From Clavelina lepadiformis (lineage: Eukaryota; Chordata; Ascidiacea; Aplousobranchia; Clavelinidae): a stretch of DNA of 64,000 bases. The stretch is taken from positions 11,081,856-11,145,855 of the forward strand of contig NC_135246.1 in the NCBI RefSeq assembly GCF_947623445.1, read 5' to 3'. The number at the start of each line of letters is the position of its first letter. Position 1 is the first letter of the stretch. The notes under the pieces were generated by a model, which had not been told where the DNA came from, did no database searches, and saw only the letters and a program-made list of their open reading frames with translations. The translations under genes were made by a program, and so were the position numbers. This document shows positions 13,101-24,640 of this stretch, piece after piece.

Positions 13101-16100
13101 AATTGTAGACTATTTTACGAACTCTGGATAAGTCAAAACATCGGATAACTCGATGTAATTTGGTTAGCCCTTCAACTTCGAGTTAACGAGCTTCCAATGT
13201 ATTTTGTACCCAAAGATGACCAGTAAGCTTTTTTTGCAGTGAACGAATTTCCGTTAGATGAAGTCGAAAATCTCTTCGATCCAGGTAGAGGATTGCAGTC
13301 GTATATTCTTATACTCATAGATGGAATTGAAAGACTGCCGGAGTTGACCAGCGACGCTATGTCTGAAATAAAGGATGTCATTTGCGGACATAGGTGGCCA
13401 AACTGTTCCGTTGTCGTTACCACGGCTAGCGTTCTTCCTGAAATGAACACTGTGCCCACTCTGTCCAAAAGCAACAGCAATACTATGGTGGCCTTGTCCC
13501 AGACACCAGGGAAATGGAAACACGCAATCGTCACGGGATTTGATGTGAATGACGTCATAGCAAGTTCACGTCTGTGGTGCAAATTCACCGACAGAGGAGG
13601 AAGTCAAACGGACAGTTTTCAAAATTCTCATCAACTTCTTCAAGCTACTCGCGTTTTTCAACGTGACGTGTATAAGGGCGTCATGTCTTCCCCAATTATG
13701 ATCTATTTGCTGTGTGCAGTGTGGAAGTTTTTGAAAAAATTTGATTTCGATTTCGACTTCAAATCCAAATCTGCTGGACCAAACATCTTGCCTGAGACCT
13801 TGAGCGGAATTGTCAAAAGTTATGCGGAGCACCATGACGTTGATTCTTCCTTCGGATTCTTTGCGAGACACCATGGTGACAAAGCATTGCAGCGAACTCT
13901 CCGTGGTGACAGCGGTAACGTTTACTCATTTGCGACAGAAGTTGTAACAAAGCAATTTCCACACTGGTTGTTCAGACATGTAAAGTCTACAAAGAACGAA
14001 GAGATATTTAAGTTCTCTCACGTTCTATTTGAACAATATCAAGCCGCTTGGTAAGAAAAAATAGCTTGGCATAACCACTTCAATTATTCTGGAATACTAT
14101 TTTTTTATATGTTTCATGCTATAGTATACTGCTGTGTATATTGAATTCAAGACCGGTCGACGGCTTATCATGTCGTTGTTAAGCTGTGGTTCTCAATCTT
14201 TTTCGATGCATTCCCTTTTACAACCCTAAAAATTCTTTATTCTACCCTTGAATTTCTTTTGTGGAACTTTATACAAATTCTGCGTAAATTAATTGAAACA
14301 AAACGCAACTAGAAAATGTTTTTAAATTTTAATCTATACTATAATTGACAAATTAATGTAGACTTGGCACTAGTTTGTGTTCAGAAAAATAATTTTGAGA
14401 ACGTTAATTATTACGTTACGTTACTTATAACTTATTATTGGTATATGACAATGAACGAATGAAAAAAATGATTATGACATAATAATTATCGACGAGAATG
14501 ACCGATAGTTGATTGTTAAGCGAGTCGTTAGTATTGAAAACAACCCCACCCTCCACTTCCCCTCCCAAAAAAAGAATGTAATTTCAACAAATTAAACTCT
14601 TGCTCGGTTGAGAATGACGGTTGCGGAACCATTAAGAAGTAGTTTACTTTGCTCTATGAAAAAAAGCATTCTTTGTAATTTGACGTTGATTTTTTTCCAA
14701 CCTGTTTTAAAGGCACGTTTGCTCGGCACCATTCTCTTTCACACATTGGGAAAAATTAATGAGAGAATATATAAAATCATTGAGATGTGCAATTTCGCTG
14801 CGATACTTCATACTCTTCTGCTGCTGCTTAAAGGCTGAAACTGCTGACATCATTATCAGGCATTTAACTTATCTCCTGCGATCATCATCCCAAGAAACGT
14901 GTCACAACACAAGTGGGTATCTGCAGCTTCATCTTTACTCATACCTTTGAATAAGCGTACAATAATGAAATATAATTTGTTTCATTAAGGTTTCGAGCGG
15001 TTGGCAGAGGAGGAATCCGTGAAGCATTTGAACTTACAAATCTTTTATGAAATGAATTCTGATTCGCCACACTCATTTTTATATGCATCCAAAGTAGCAG
15101 ACAAGTTGGCGGGTTATCGTGATGATGGAAGTGTGTTGTGTCTCCGGGAAATGAAGTCAGCATCAAATCGGACGAAACAAGGATTATTTTTTATCACTGC
15201 TCAATGCAAACCAAAACTGACGCGATCTGGCACAGTCTTTCCTTATCTCGACAAATCACCCACCTGGATCCACACATTATGCTTGTTTCACTTGCGTGGG
15301 AATCAGTTACACTTTATCGCGACCTTGTTACAGAATTTACCTTTTCTTGAAGTAGCCCAGTTCCAAGATGTGCAGGATGTATCAAACACCCACATAGATG
15401 ACTTGAGTCGTGGTCTTATCCCAAAAAAAGGGTTTACTTCCGCGTTGCACAAGCTCATTTTTACGGAAGAGAGTAGGTCGTTTCTCCAGGTAACTCGAGT
15501 TACAACCTACGCGTCGTTAGGTTTAGCCATAAAACATTTACCGTACCTGGAAGAGCTTGATGTAACCATCACGTCACCGTCTTTACTTTTTTCTCTCTTC
15601 TCTGATTCAACGGTTCCGTACGTGATACCTCTTCAAGTAATCGATCTCTCAAAGACAGGATTAAGTTCTTCAGATTGTTGTCGGTTAGCGGAGCTGTTAA
15701 AACGGTTGGTTTTTGTACGGCATATCAATCTGTCTCAGAACCCGTTGGGAGATAAATTTCAAATCTTTTGTCAAGAAATCGGACAGCTTTTACGTCTAGA
15801 GGTAAGCCCATAGGCTACTTGGGTTTTTACAACAAATTGTACGCCTAGGCTACTAATGAATCGCCGACAACGCTAATATTTCAACTTTTAGAACTTAACA
15901 GTAAGCAACATGTTGTTTGTTTTAGACGTTAAACATTTCCCACGCATGCTTAACATCGTCTGGTATACATCAACTTGCGCACAAGTTATCGATGCCAACG
16001 ATTTCTAACTCCATTCGTTACTTGAACTTGAACGGAAATCAAATTCAGGACCAAGAAACTTTAGCCAAACTGGCTGCAGCTCTAAAAGATCTTGTGGTTT

Positions 16101-17413
16101 TAGAATATTTGAATCTAAACAACAATTTTTTGGGAGATAGCGGAATGTGCATCTTGGCTAAAACTTTAGAAGGACATAAAAACATCCGAACGCTTTACTT
16201 GGATTACACTCAAATCACAATGGTCGGTTTTGCTGCTATACGACAGCATTTATGCAACTGCCGACGCCTTAAAGATCTTAGTCTTGCTGGCAATTACAGT
16301 GAATCAAAAATACTTGATGTTTTCAGCACATCCGTGAAATCTTCAGGTATCATCACGTCGGTAGTGCTGCTGGTGCATTTTTAAATAACTTTTAAAGGCA
16401 ATTTTATATATACTTCACAGGTACAACGAAAAGTTTGGGATTTGACAGTTTAGAAGAATTAGATCTATCAGGTAGGTTATAAAGCTTTGTTCATGATTTT
16501 CTCAATGAGCTGTCTGTGACAGCAGGTAATGTAGCCTAACCACAAAGTTTTTTGCTCTTCCACACCGTGCAATAAATTGTTTAATGTTTATGGTGTTTAA
16601 GAATTGTTTTATTGTGGTGACGAAAATCCTGTTCCTCTCTGAAACCACCTCTATATGCATTAAACTGTAATTGATCGTTTTTCATTCATGTTACAGCGAA
16701 TATTAATACAGTTAATTACTTAAAATGAAATCTATCAATATAAAAATCTGTAACTGCCAATTGACATGTAAAGGATTACAATCACATAAATATTACGTCT
16801 AAGCATATAGGGAGCTTTTCGAAGCTAAGTCAAGTCTGCCACAAGCTTTCATACTACCATCTTTATTTCATAGTAGATTTTGAAACAAACAGAGGTTTCA
16901 AAATCGATACGTTAATATAATCGTGACGACTATAGTCTATATTAGTCATCAGTATTGGTGAATTGCAGGAATTAGTGATGACTTTCCAGTTGCCGCAAGT
17001 AGAGATTCGCTTGCTTCCTTCGCAAAGTTTATACAACACCACACTTTGATGAAACGGCTAATTCTTCGGCATTTTCAAATAAGGAGAACTGATTTGATGC
17101 ATTTTCTAGATATTTGTCAAAATTATTCAAGCCTTCACACTGTTGAGTAAGTAAAATCTGTAAATGACGATTTGTTATTGTTGTTGTAGTAATAAAACTG
17201 ACATTTGATTTCTTATATAACACGTCAGTCGTCAATGCATAGATGTATTACATAAAGACAACTTCTAATCAGTTAAACCATTAATATTATGTAATTAATT
17301 GGTAAATTAATACGCTCAGATTAAGTCGTGGACTTATTAGTCTGGATGAAAGCCAGAAACAATCTTGGGCATGTTTGGTTACTACTCCATTTCAGAAGCT
17401 GGACCAAATCTGA
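10105..17413 (+). CDS. NLR-type receptor: DZIP3-like HEPN, NACHT ATPase, leucine-rich repeats
   Basis: Fourteen exons: 10105-10254, 10388-10539, 10718-10836, 10935-11197, 11288-11462, 11776-11895, 12149-12595, 13240-14050, 14713-14912, 14990-15801, 15926-16346, 16421-16471, 16969-17146, 17320-17413. They sum to 3993 nt, an exact multiple of three (1330 residues), and every phase agrees. Residues about 5-165 resemble the HEPN domain of DZIP3-like proteins (RLCALLLNDGTDVMRW; MADLEISLLFVLIRHLC) and keep R138-x5-H144, the HEPN RNase-type motif. NACHT: Walker A GPWSVGKTT (419-427); Walker B LILIDGIERL around D503, lacking the usual second acidic pair; VVTTAS as sensor-1-like strand; then SPIMIYLLCAVWKF. 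The C-terminal third carries RI-type leucine-rich repeats (YLNLNGNQIQD, YLNLNNNFLGDSG). The expected role is cytosolic sensing by nucleotide-driven oligomerisation. The ligand is unknown. Confidence 0.88.
11568..11671. mobile_element. 104-bp hAT-type MITE in NLR intron 5
   Basis: Terminal inverted repeats caggcttgtccatggg (11568-11583) and its exact reverse complement (11656-11671) enclose an internal block with several gggat units. A perfect 8-bp direct repeat, acaatatc, flanks it (11560-11567 and 11672-11679). An 8-bp target duplication with CAGG termini is the signature of hAT elements. It is non-coding and sits inside an intron, away from the splice sites. Confidence 0.88.
14185..14330. 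repeat. Decayed hAT-like end in NLR intron 8
   Basis: The run tgtggttctcaatctttttc resembles the CAGTGGTTCTCAA ends of Charlie-type hAT elements, as does the complete-looking element at 43332. I cannot find a convincing opposite end or target duplication, so this is a fragment at best. Confidence 0.35.
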
Positions 17414-18589
17414 CGTGTAAACGACAGAATCATCGCCGGCATATGCCTATAAAAAGCATTAAAGTCTGCTGCAAACAAATCTCATTCATCACGGCATAAT
17501 GTTTGGGGAGCGATCAGTCGCTGACAACCTAAAACTTGCAACTGAATAATTAATCTTTGTATTACTGTACTTGAAATATGAACTTCCTTAAGCCTATTGC
17601 AATAAAAATTGAATTATATAAGTTTTGAAACACAGCACTCAATGTCATTACATATGATAATCAGATAATGGCAGCATATACACAAAGTTATTTATTAGCG
17701 CAAACTTACGCAATAACAAACCAAATGAAGAATTTTACGATAACAGTGATAGCAAGTCATAAATAGCACTCAAGAATTTAAAAGGAAATAAGCATCGTGA
17801 AAAATGTTTGCAACGTAGGTAATGTTTTGTACAAAAGAACCTATGTACATGTACTCGTATGTATAAAAACAGTAGGATAAAAGAATTAAAATGAGTGTGA
17901 AAGTATGTAAGGCGTAGCAGAATAACTGAATAAGCATGGGACGCTGGACTGAACATAAAATATTGAAAATATGTAAAAATTATATAAAAATGTACATTGC
18001 ATAGCTTCAACAGTATTTGCACATTTTGGTATACGTAGAAACGCATGATAGAATAAATATTAATCAACTACAGTCTACACGTGACACTAACATGGATCTG
18101 ACAGCCAGAAAAAAATTAGGAAGAATTATGATGCGTGTATTTGTAAGAAATGGCCATTTCTAGCGCCGGCTGTATGCCCTTGGTCGTTGTTACAGAATCT
18201 TTGGTAGTAGAGTAAACAATGTCATGCACTCCAAATGTCCTGAGTCTTTCAGAAATTTAGAAGATATTTAAACTTTTAAATCGAAAATCGTTCAAATAAC
18301 ACCCAAAAACACAGAAGTAAAACTGTCGAATTGACCAAAAATGTCTTTTCTATAGCGTACATTTGGAGTGTAGTATACAGACGTAAAGTAGTATTAGAAA
18401 CTAAAGACAGGTCGGCATAAACCTGGCCAATTAAGTTTTTAATCAGTCACGCGCAAAATGGGCATGGATACGAAACAAGTTAAGCGCAGGGAAACAAGGC
18501 AAATGTCTAACGCATGAATACTACCAGTACAACGAATGGAAAAAGTTTTACAGCATCTAGAAGCCCACAACGCTGAAAAACAAATCTTA
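17414..18589. other. Convergent 3' region of the NLR and the coiled-coil gene
   Basis: The NLR gene and the next gene run toward each other here. An AATAAA at 17601-17606 is a suitable polyadenylation signal for the NLR transcript. The rest is AT-rich with no supported exon; a minus-strand open frame at 17735-18067 has low-complexity composition and no splice logic. Confidence 0.55.
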
Positions 18590-20676
18590 TTAATTGACTT
18601 TATACACCTTATCAACAATTAATGCTGGTAGTTTACCTTCGTATTTTTCTCCCTGCAAAATATTGATCACTTTATTGGTATTGTGTTCTTGATCTGACTT
18701 TATCATAAAGCCGCGAATACCAGAAATAGTAATGCGATCTGAGTCAGATATTTCATTTCCAAGTTTTTCCTTTAACCAATTTAGCACCTCTTTGTCATTA
18801 AGTCTTTGTAGTCTTGGTAAGTTTGTAACAAGTGCCCCTTTAACTTTCTCTTCTGATGAAGGGACACTCCTTAAAAGTTCCTTTGAGGTATATATTGAAC
18901 CCAATCCTTCTTTTTCTTTTTGCTGGGCAACTTTCTTCAGTTTTCCATTTGGTGCAGATCCACGGATCCATGTAAGCTTGATGTTGGATTGCTGCAAGTT
19001 TTTCAGGAATTTTACATCAAATTCATAGCCATCAGATGTCATTAAAACAACATGAAACATTCTTCCTTTGTTTTCATCTAGAGTTGCTTGAAAATTATTA
19101 ATCAACTCCTTATCTGCAGCATCCCGTCCAGCCTTCACTGGAGAAACTTTGACAACCACGGCTTTTTTATCAGATGCAACGCAAAATACTTTTCGTTGGT
19201 ACAGTTTAAAGTATTTGTCATTGATCAGCTTGAAAATATTTTCAACTGATTTTCCTCCAGGTGGCAAGTTATCTTCATCATATAACATAATGCCAATGGA
19301 CTCTTGCTTTTCTGGACTTGTGTTATTAAGTTTAGGGCTAATATTTCCAGAATTATACAAACCATCTAAACTTCCCATTTGAGCTTGTTTACTCAAAGTT
19401 GGTACTTCTGCAACCAAATGTGTTGCATTCATTACCTCTTCCAATACAGAATTAGGTTTATACAAAGGCAAGCTTTCGTTTGTCTCAAATGAAGGGGCTG
19501 GCGGATAATCCGGGCATGTGGGCATTGGACTGGCACTTGCAATGTTTAACAGAGATTCTTTTCGACAAGATATCGGAAAACTACAATTTATACACAATAC
19601 ATTAATAAATAGTGGTATGAAAATTGATGCAGTTTACGTGTAAATGCTTATTTGCAGATACTTACAGACTGCTGGAATCACATTCTTTCAGATCATTTGT
19701 GTGCTGATCAGACTTCATCAACTGTTGGGTCAGTTGCTGTTTTTGTTTGAAGACCTGAGCAGATAAATTTACGGATCATACTTAACATATACCTTATAAC
19801 CTATTCAAGTTCAAGTAACTGATCCAAAAAACGACTAAAATATGGTCACAACTTCCCAACTTTTTAAAGACATTAACACATGTATAACACATTAAAGCCA
19901 CATAGTAATTTTATAATAGCTTCAACCTAAAATGTTATTGTCATCAAACACAGGAAAATTAGAAATGTTTGCTGTAATTCCGCATATTTTGTACCTATAT
20001 ATGGGAAAAGTCTTTCCATGCAAAATTTATCATGGTAATAACATAAAATTGACAACTTTTATGTTATTTTACATTACTCTTGAGAGTTAGAGTGAGTTTT
20101 TCAAAAGAGTATATGCAATATGCATATTATAAAAATTTAATGAATCACAATATTTCTGCAGCTATGTTTTTTCTCGAGTTGGAATTTTCGCAATATATGG
20201 CTTCGACATAGAAAAAAGCTTAAAATTACCTTAAGTTGTATCTCCAAAGCATCCATCTGTTTCATCAAGGAATTTTTTTCATCACAAAATTTTTGCAGTT
20301 CCTTCTTATGACACATTTCGTAAAAGTCAATCTTCTTTTCACAGTCTTCAGCAAGTTTTTGGATCTAGTAAAAGACAAAAGGATAACAACAATAAAGATC
20401 ACTCAACATCAATCACAATTAATTTATACTGCGTCACAAATAAAACAAGTTACACACAATTAACTATTATTATAAATATTGAAATATGGATTTTACATAC
20501 CACCAAGTAAAAATTACAACTATACTTAATTTTAAATTAGCATTCAACACCTTATTGTTCCAATATACTTCTTTCTCTATCATATTTTTTTCCAATCTTC
20601 TTTTTAACTGAAAAGTATCCGAGCATTTTTGACAAACTACTTCAGCATTGTTATGTTTTGAATTTGCTTCATCCAT
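18590..20676 (-). CDS. Unrecognised coiled-coil protein, four exons
   Basis: Exons 20551-20676, 20230-20364, 19666-19754 and 18590-19580 join in frame (phases 0, 0, 2) to a protein of about 446 residues. Residues 1-115 include a Cys pair (CQKC) near the start and a coiled coil rich in Lys and Glu. A Ser/Pro-rich linker follows. The last 220 residues look globular, mixing beta-type stretches (KVFCVASDKKAVVVKVSP; FHVVLMTSDGYEFDVKFL) with helices. No family I know fits. It has no signal peptide or transmembrane segment, so it is probably cytosolic or nuclear. It is convergent with the NLR gene. Long uninterrupted exons, clean splice sites and balanced codon use argue it is a real host gene. Confidence 0.78.
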
Positions 20677-20679
20677 AAT

Positions 20680-21370
20680 CCCGCAGTATTCTGTACACTT
20701 ATACGTTACAGCTTTGCACTAGGCTCTTTTCAGTCTGTATTTCGTGGCAGTTGCATAACAGGTAAATTTCAAGCAAACTTTTTGCTCACTTGTTTCTATT
20801 TAAGCCTTAGTTTGAGAACCAAATGAATGTTGGTTGTTTCAGCAAACGTTATAACCAGTCTGTTACCCTACGACCTTAAAAACCCTATTCAAACAGAATC
20901 AATGGTTAGTACACACATATCGCATAACCATCGTAAGTAATCATTATCTCTCTTTACCCAAAGTAGACATACTACCATAGACTAGAAATGAAAGTGAAGA
21001 CAAACACTGAATGAAAGTGATAAACTACAAGATGAAATTCTTAGCATTTCCTTATACACCACTGTATATAAGAAGTTTGCTATTAGCGGTGGTGCAAGGT
21101 GTGAGATCCAATGACAATTAAATGTTTTGTGGACGTCCACATTATATATATACAAATATAGCCTAGGTATATACACAAGGTGATATCATTTACGAGAGCC
21201 TCATGAACCAGTCTACTTAAGAAAGTGAAGTCAGAATGAGTGGTCGACGTGGAATGAGGGGTCCTTGCTACAGCCGTTCAGGTTAATTGAAGTTTCTTAG
21301 GTTACGTACAGTGTTGTGGGTTGTTCTATTGTATAAGTGCTCTAAACTAGATGATGAGACAGAAGTATCG
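20680..21370. other. Intergenic, nothing recognised
   Basis: This is upstream of the coiled-coil gene and likely contains its promoter. No supported exon or repeat was seen. Confidence 0.45.
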
Positions 21371-21373
21371 CTG

Positions 21374-21694
21374 CTAGAACTCCAATTTACAGGACTTGAA
21401 CCAATTAATATAGTTGGTTAGGGGATTTGGAAATCTTTGGTTGCGCCGCACCATGCGACCAGATCCATCTAAACGAACAAAATATTGTCGACTTTTACCT
21501 GGTTTTTGTTTTGCAACACATTTCATTGTAAAAAAATTACATATTGGTTGAAGCTTTGAACTGGTTTGAGGTAGCCCTTCACTTGTACGCCTAATTGCCC
21601 TAGTACAGCAAGTGCAGTGCCCTTGCGAATAGGATTTCCCCGGTCCCTTATTGATTAGTTGTGAAGAAAATGGCATGGTTGTGTCGGTCGTCAT
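21374..21694 (-). pseudogene. Ty3/gypsy retrotransposon pol remnant (C-terminal tail of integrase)
   Basis: The translated stretch contains RQYFVRLDGSGRMVRRNQRF, which matches the usual end of gypsy-type pol polyproteins, where a PRSYxV...DG...RRNRR pattern follows the integrase. The preceding 50 residues are low in similarity and no LTRs, reverse transcriptase or protease remain nearby. It is therefore a short degraded fragment. Another class of retroelement pol cannot be excluded. Confidence 0.5.
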
Positions 21695-21963
21695 TGTTTG
21701 ATATTTCCTGTGGACCTATTATTACCCATCCTCTCGGGCATTGGAACACATCTTCTTGATGGTTGGTGGTAAAGGCCCATCATCGGGCTTGTTATCTGAC
21801 TGTTGCTTGTTGATGACTCTGACATGTTGCTAAAAATTCTATCCTTGATTCGAAATCGGCAGACAATTCAAATTCAGTTTGTTTTACAAAGTTATTGATT
21901 ATTATTCTGCTATGTGCAATACCTAACATCTAAAAAAAACGAACATAGTTATATATGACACAA

Positions 21964-23158
21964 GGTTCCACGACATATGGCCACGTGAAAGTGACCGCGA
22001 ACAAACTCACCGGGGTCAACTGAACGTGACGTAAATTGACCGCGAACAAACTGACTGTGATGTAAATTGACCGCGAACAAACTAACCGGGAACAGACTGA
22101 CCGGAATGAAAATTGACCGGGAGGTAAATTGACCGTGCAAGTGCTGAATTATTGTGTTTAAGTTGATGGTAGTATATGATATGTAAATATTTGTTTGTAA
22201 CTATTTCCTTTGTTTTTAACAAAATTTTTTTTTTATTTCAATACACATTGAAACATTTATTGAAATTAACAGAAATATTTCCGGAAATACGAGAAATACG
22301 AGTAACAACATTAAAAGACGTTCACTGCAAAACACATATGACACTACATAATAAGGGCACTAAAATTTACACAAACTGTTATTTGACAAATAAGGAAGTT
22401 TATTGCGCAAATTGTAGGTTGTGGGCGATGCCTCTGAGAAAATCTAATATGTCACGGTTTGCTCATCTAAAAGAATATGTTTGTACGAGTCAGGTATTTC
22501 TAAATCTGTGCAGTTCCGTGGATTTGCAGGTGCTGCAACAGTCCTAAGTCGTGTTCGTTGTATTGATCTTTTCATATTTTTTTCCACAATATGCGCTCTG
22601 ACGGCACCTGGCAATCCCACTGTCGCGTCAGATATGATATTTGCTGGTGTGGACGTATCGTTAGCGTTGCCAGCGCGTTCCTTGACGACCGTAAGTAGTT
22701 TGGCCACTTGAACATGTCTCTCTTCTTGTAGGTGACTGTGTTCGTGCAACTCTTTCGTGACTAAGCCATCTACAGTATGGAGACGTGCCTTACAAAAACT
22801 CTTGTGGTAATTACTGCATCTCCAGAATGCAGTTTTCCCGTCTGAACTTTGTCCATCTCTCCAGAAAATGTAATGGTTGTAAACTAATTTTTTCTTACCT
22901 CTTTGTGAGATTACTTCTGCCATTTTCAGACCTTAAAAATCAGTTTTATTCTAAAAGTGTCGGCATCTAGTCTGCAAAAGTATCTCAATTGACCTTTTGA
23001 CGGCCAATTTGTCGCCGGTTAATTTGATCGCCGGCCAATTTATCGACGGTTAATTTCATCGCCGGCCAGTTTACGTCACGGTTAATTTGATCGCCGGCCA
23101 ATTTGTTGCCGGTCAGTTGTCGCCGGCGAGTTTGTTCACGGCCATATGTCGTGATCCC
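21964..23158 (-). mobile_element. Mutator-like element A, internally deleted, with 9-bp target duplication
   Basis: The element is flanked by perfect 9-bp repeats atgacacaa (21955-21963 and 23159-23167). The left end starts ggttccacgacatatggcc and the right end, reverse-complemented, starts gggatcacgacatatggcc. Both ends continue into arrays of 14-16-bp units built on gaccg...aaca/aaatt. A 9-bp duplication is typical of Mutator-like elements. The minus strand codes for the N-terminal part of a transposase, then jumps to the last codons and 3' end of the same gene, so most of the catalytic region is deleted. It shares both ends and polarity with element B at 25113-26250. Confidence 0.9.
22444..22923 (-). 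pseudogene. N-terminal FLYWCH-type zinc finger of a MULE transposase, truncated
   Basis: The open frame starts at ATG 22923 and runs about 150 residues. Residues 13-65 show the FLYWCH pattern: an aromatic pair, FWRC, a second Cys (FCKA), then HEHSH. This finger commonly precedes the MULE transposase domain and is thought to bind DNA. After ...LLDEQ the sequence becomes identical in kind to the 3' end of the transposase gene in element B (25822-25880), in another frame, so translation stops at once. The deletion joint lies near 22460-22470. The DDE catalytic domain is absent. Confidence 0.8.
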
Positions 23159-23342
23159 ATGACACAATACCAGTACAATAATATAAAAGTTCTACTGGTG
23201 TCAACCTTTAAATCCTGTCACAACAGTAGCATGGTGTTCGTAAGGTATAGTAATATAGTTTGACACTTTAAATGCATAACCTGTAGTTATTGGAGTATAA
23301 GCAGTAGAGAATAATTTTTTTTAATACTTTAATTATATACAT

Positions 23343-24640
23343 TTAATTGAGTAAGGCTTCGTTGTAGATTCCACTGAATCCAGCAATGTCGTAACACTGT
23401 GTTTCATCGTTGACTTGTGCTGTTGTCCCGGTTAATTGATCTCCGGTTTTATGTGTATCTCTTTGCAAGAATTTGAGTGGGATTGTAAGGTGATCTTCTC
23501 CGAGCTGGTACCCAGTGCATGAACCATTAGTTTCTAACGGCATTTCTGCGTGCCAGATATTACCCGGAACGTTGCTTGCATATTGTCCAAAGTCAAAGCT
23601 GTGGTTTCCTCTTCGTATGCTGTATTGAGGTACATTAGTGCTTGATTTCTTCCGCTTCCGGTCGTACCGCTATGTAGTCGACTGCTTACTGGTGCTGGCC
23701 ATAGAGTTATTGACCAATCTTTGAATTTAATCATATCGGTTAAATGATATAATGCCAATAACGCTTGTGCCTCTGTACTGACGACATTATATATTCCGTC
23801 TAATCTTTCTCCTGGTCCATAGAATCTCCATCGGTTTCCTTGGTCGTTATTACCTAGTTTACTTGTATTTTAAAACAAGTTATATTGCCTTATGATTGCC
23901 ATGGAATGTAGTACTGTACATCAATTAATGGTGGTGTCGGTAGATTTAATCTTGTTTTTGCATCCCCGGTTGTATCGGGTGTTCATTTTGTCCATGATCG
24001 CTATGGTCGAAAAGTTGGTAAATCATCGTTTTGGAAGCAATGCCAGAACCACATGATACCTTTTCTAGTCATATCTCATACTTGCACAAGTGCAGGGTTA
24101 GGTACTTGGAATGGTATCATGCGGTCTGTTGGTTCAGCGGTTCTGGTATCATGTGTTATATTTGAATCTCCTGTTCTTACCCCTCTTTTTCCTCATTTCA
24201 GTACGGGTTCATCGTTTTCTTCTACAGTTTCGTCTGCCATCGGTGTTGCTCTTTTCCTGCTGTTGATTATTCGGATTGCTCCCCAGTTTTGGTGGTTCTC
24301 GGTCGTTTTGGGGCTGGAGTGGCCGTGTCTTCTGTTTTGTCTTGCAAGTGAGAAAACAACTGCTTCTTAGCTTTAAATACCCCAGATACAATACTACTGC
24401 TAATGCCAGGAATGTCAGTTGCCCTGTTGATAACGTTCTGATCTGCTCTATTAAAATTCCAATATGCCTTATTTCCGAGTTTTGTATATTCTCTATCCTG
24501 GTCTCGACAGGCCTCACCTAACTCACTATAGTAGTCTGTTCTAAATTGTTACCGGGTCCACAATGCGGATGTCCTGGTATAGTAATTCCTCCTGTAGCTA
24601 AATTCCTTTTACTTCTTAACTGTAAGCCGAACAGAGACAT
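23343..24640 (-). pseudogene. Endogenous parvovirus-like capsid (VP) remnant with a phospholipase-type domain
   Basis: Reading from 24640 downward, the translation begins with about 30 residues and then the CGPGN calcium-loop motif of the phospholipase A2 domain found at the N-terminus of parvovirus VP1. The downstream segment resembles the second helix of that domain, but the usual HD pair reads QD. A Lys/Arg/Pro-rich stretch resembling a nuclear signal follows. Lower coordinates (23343-23860) hold open pieces that may be capsid shell. The gene is broken by a frame change just after the calcium loop near 24520, stops around 24180-24250 and 23900-24090, and another break near 23540. No replication gene was recognised. 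It is an old, non-functional insertion. Assignment rests on motif memory; the capsid-shell part is weak. Confidence 0.6.

Noticed and set aside
17735..18067. Minus-strand frame of 110 residues rich in Phe, Tyr and Leu
   Set aside because: Lies in the 3' region between convergent genes and looks like translated AT-rich sequence.
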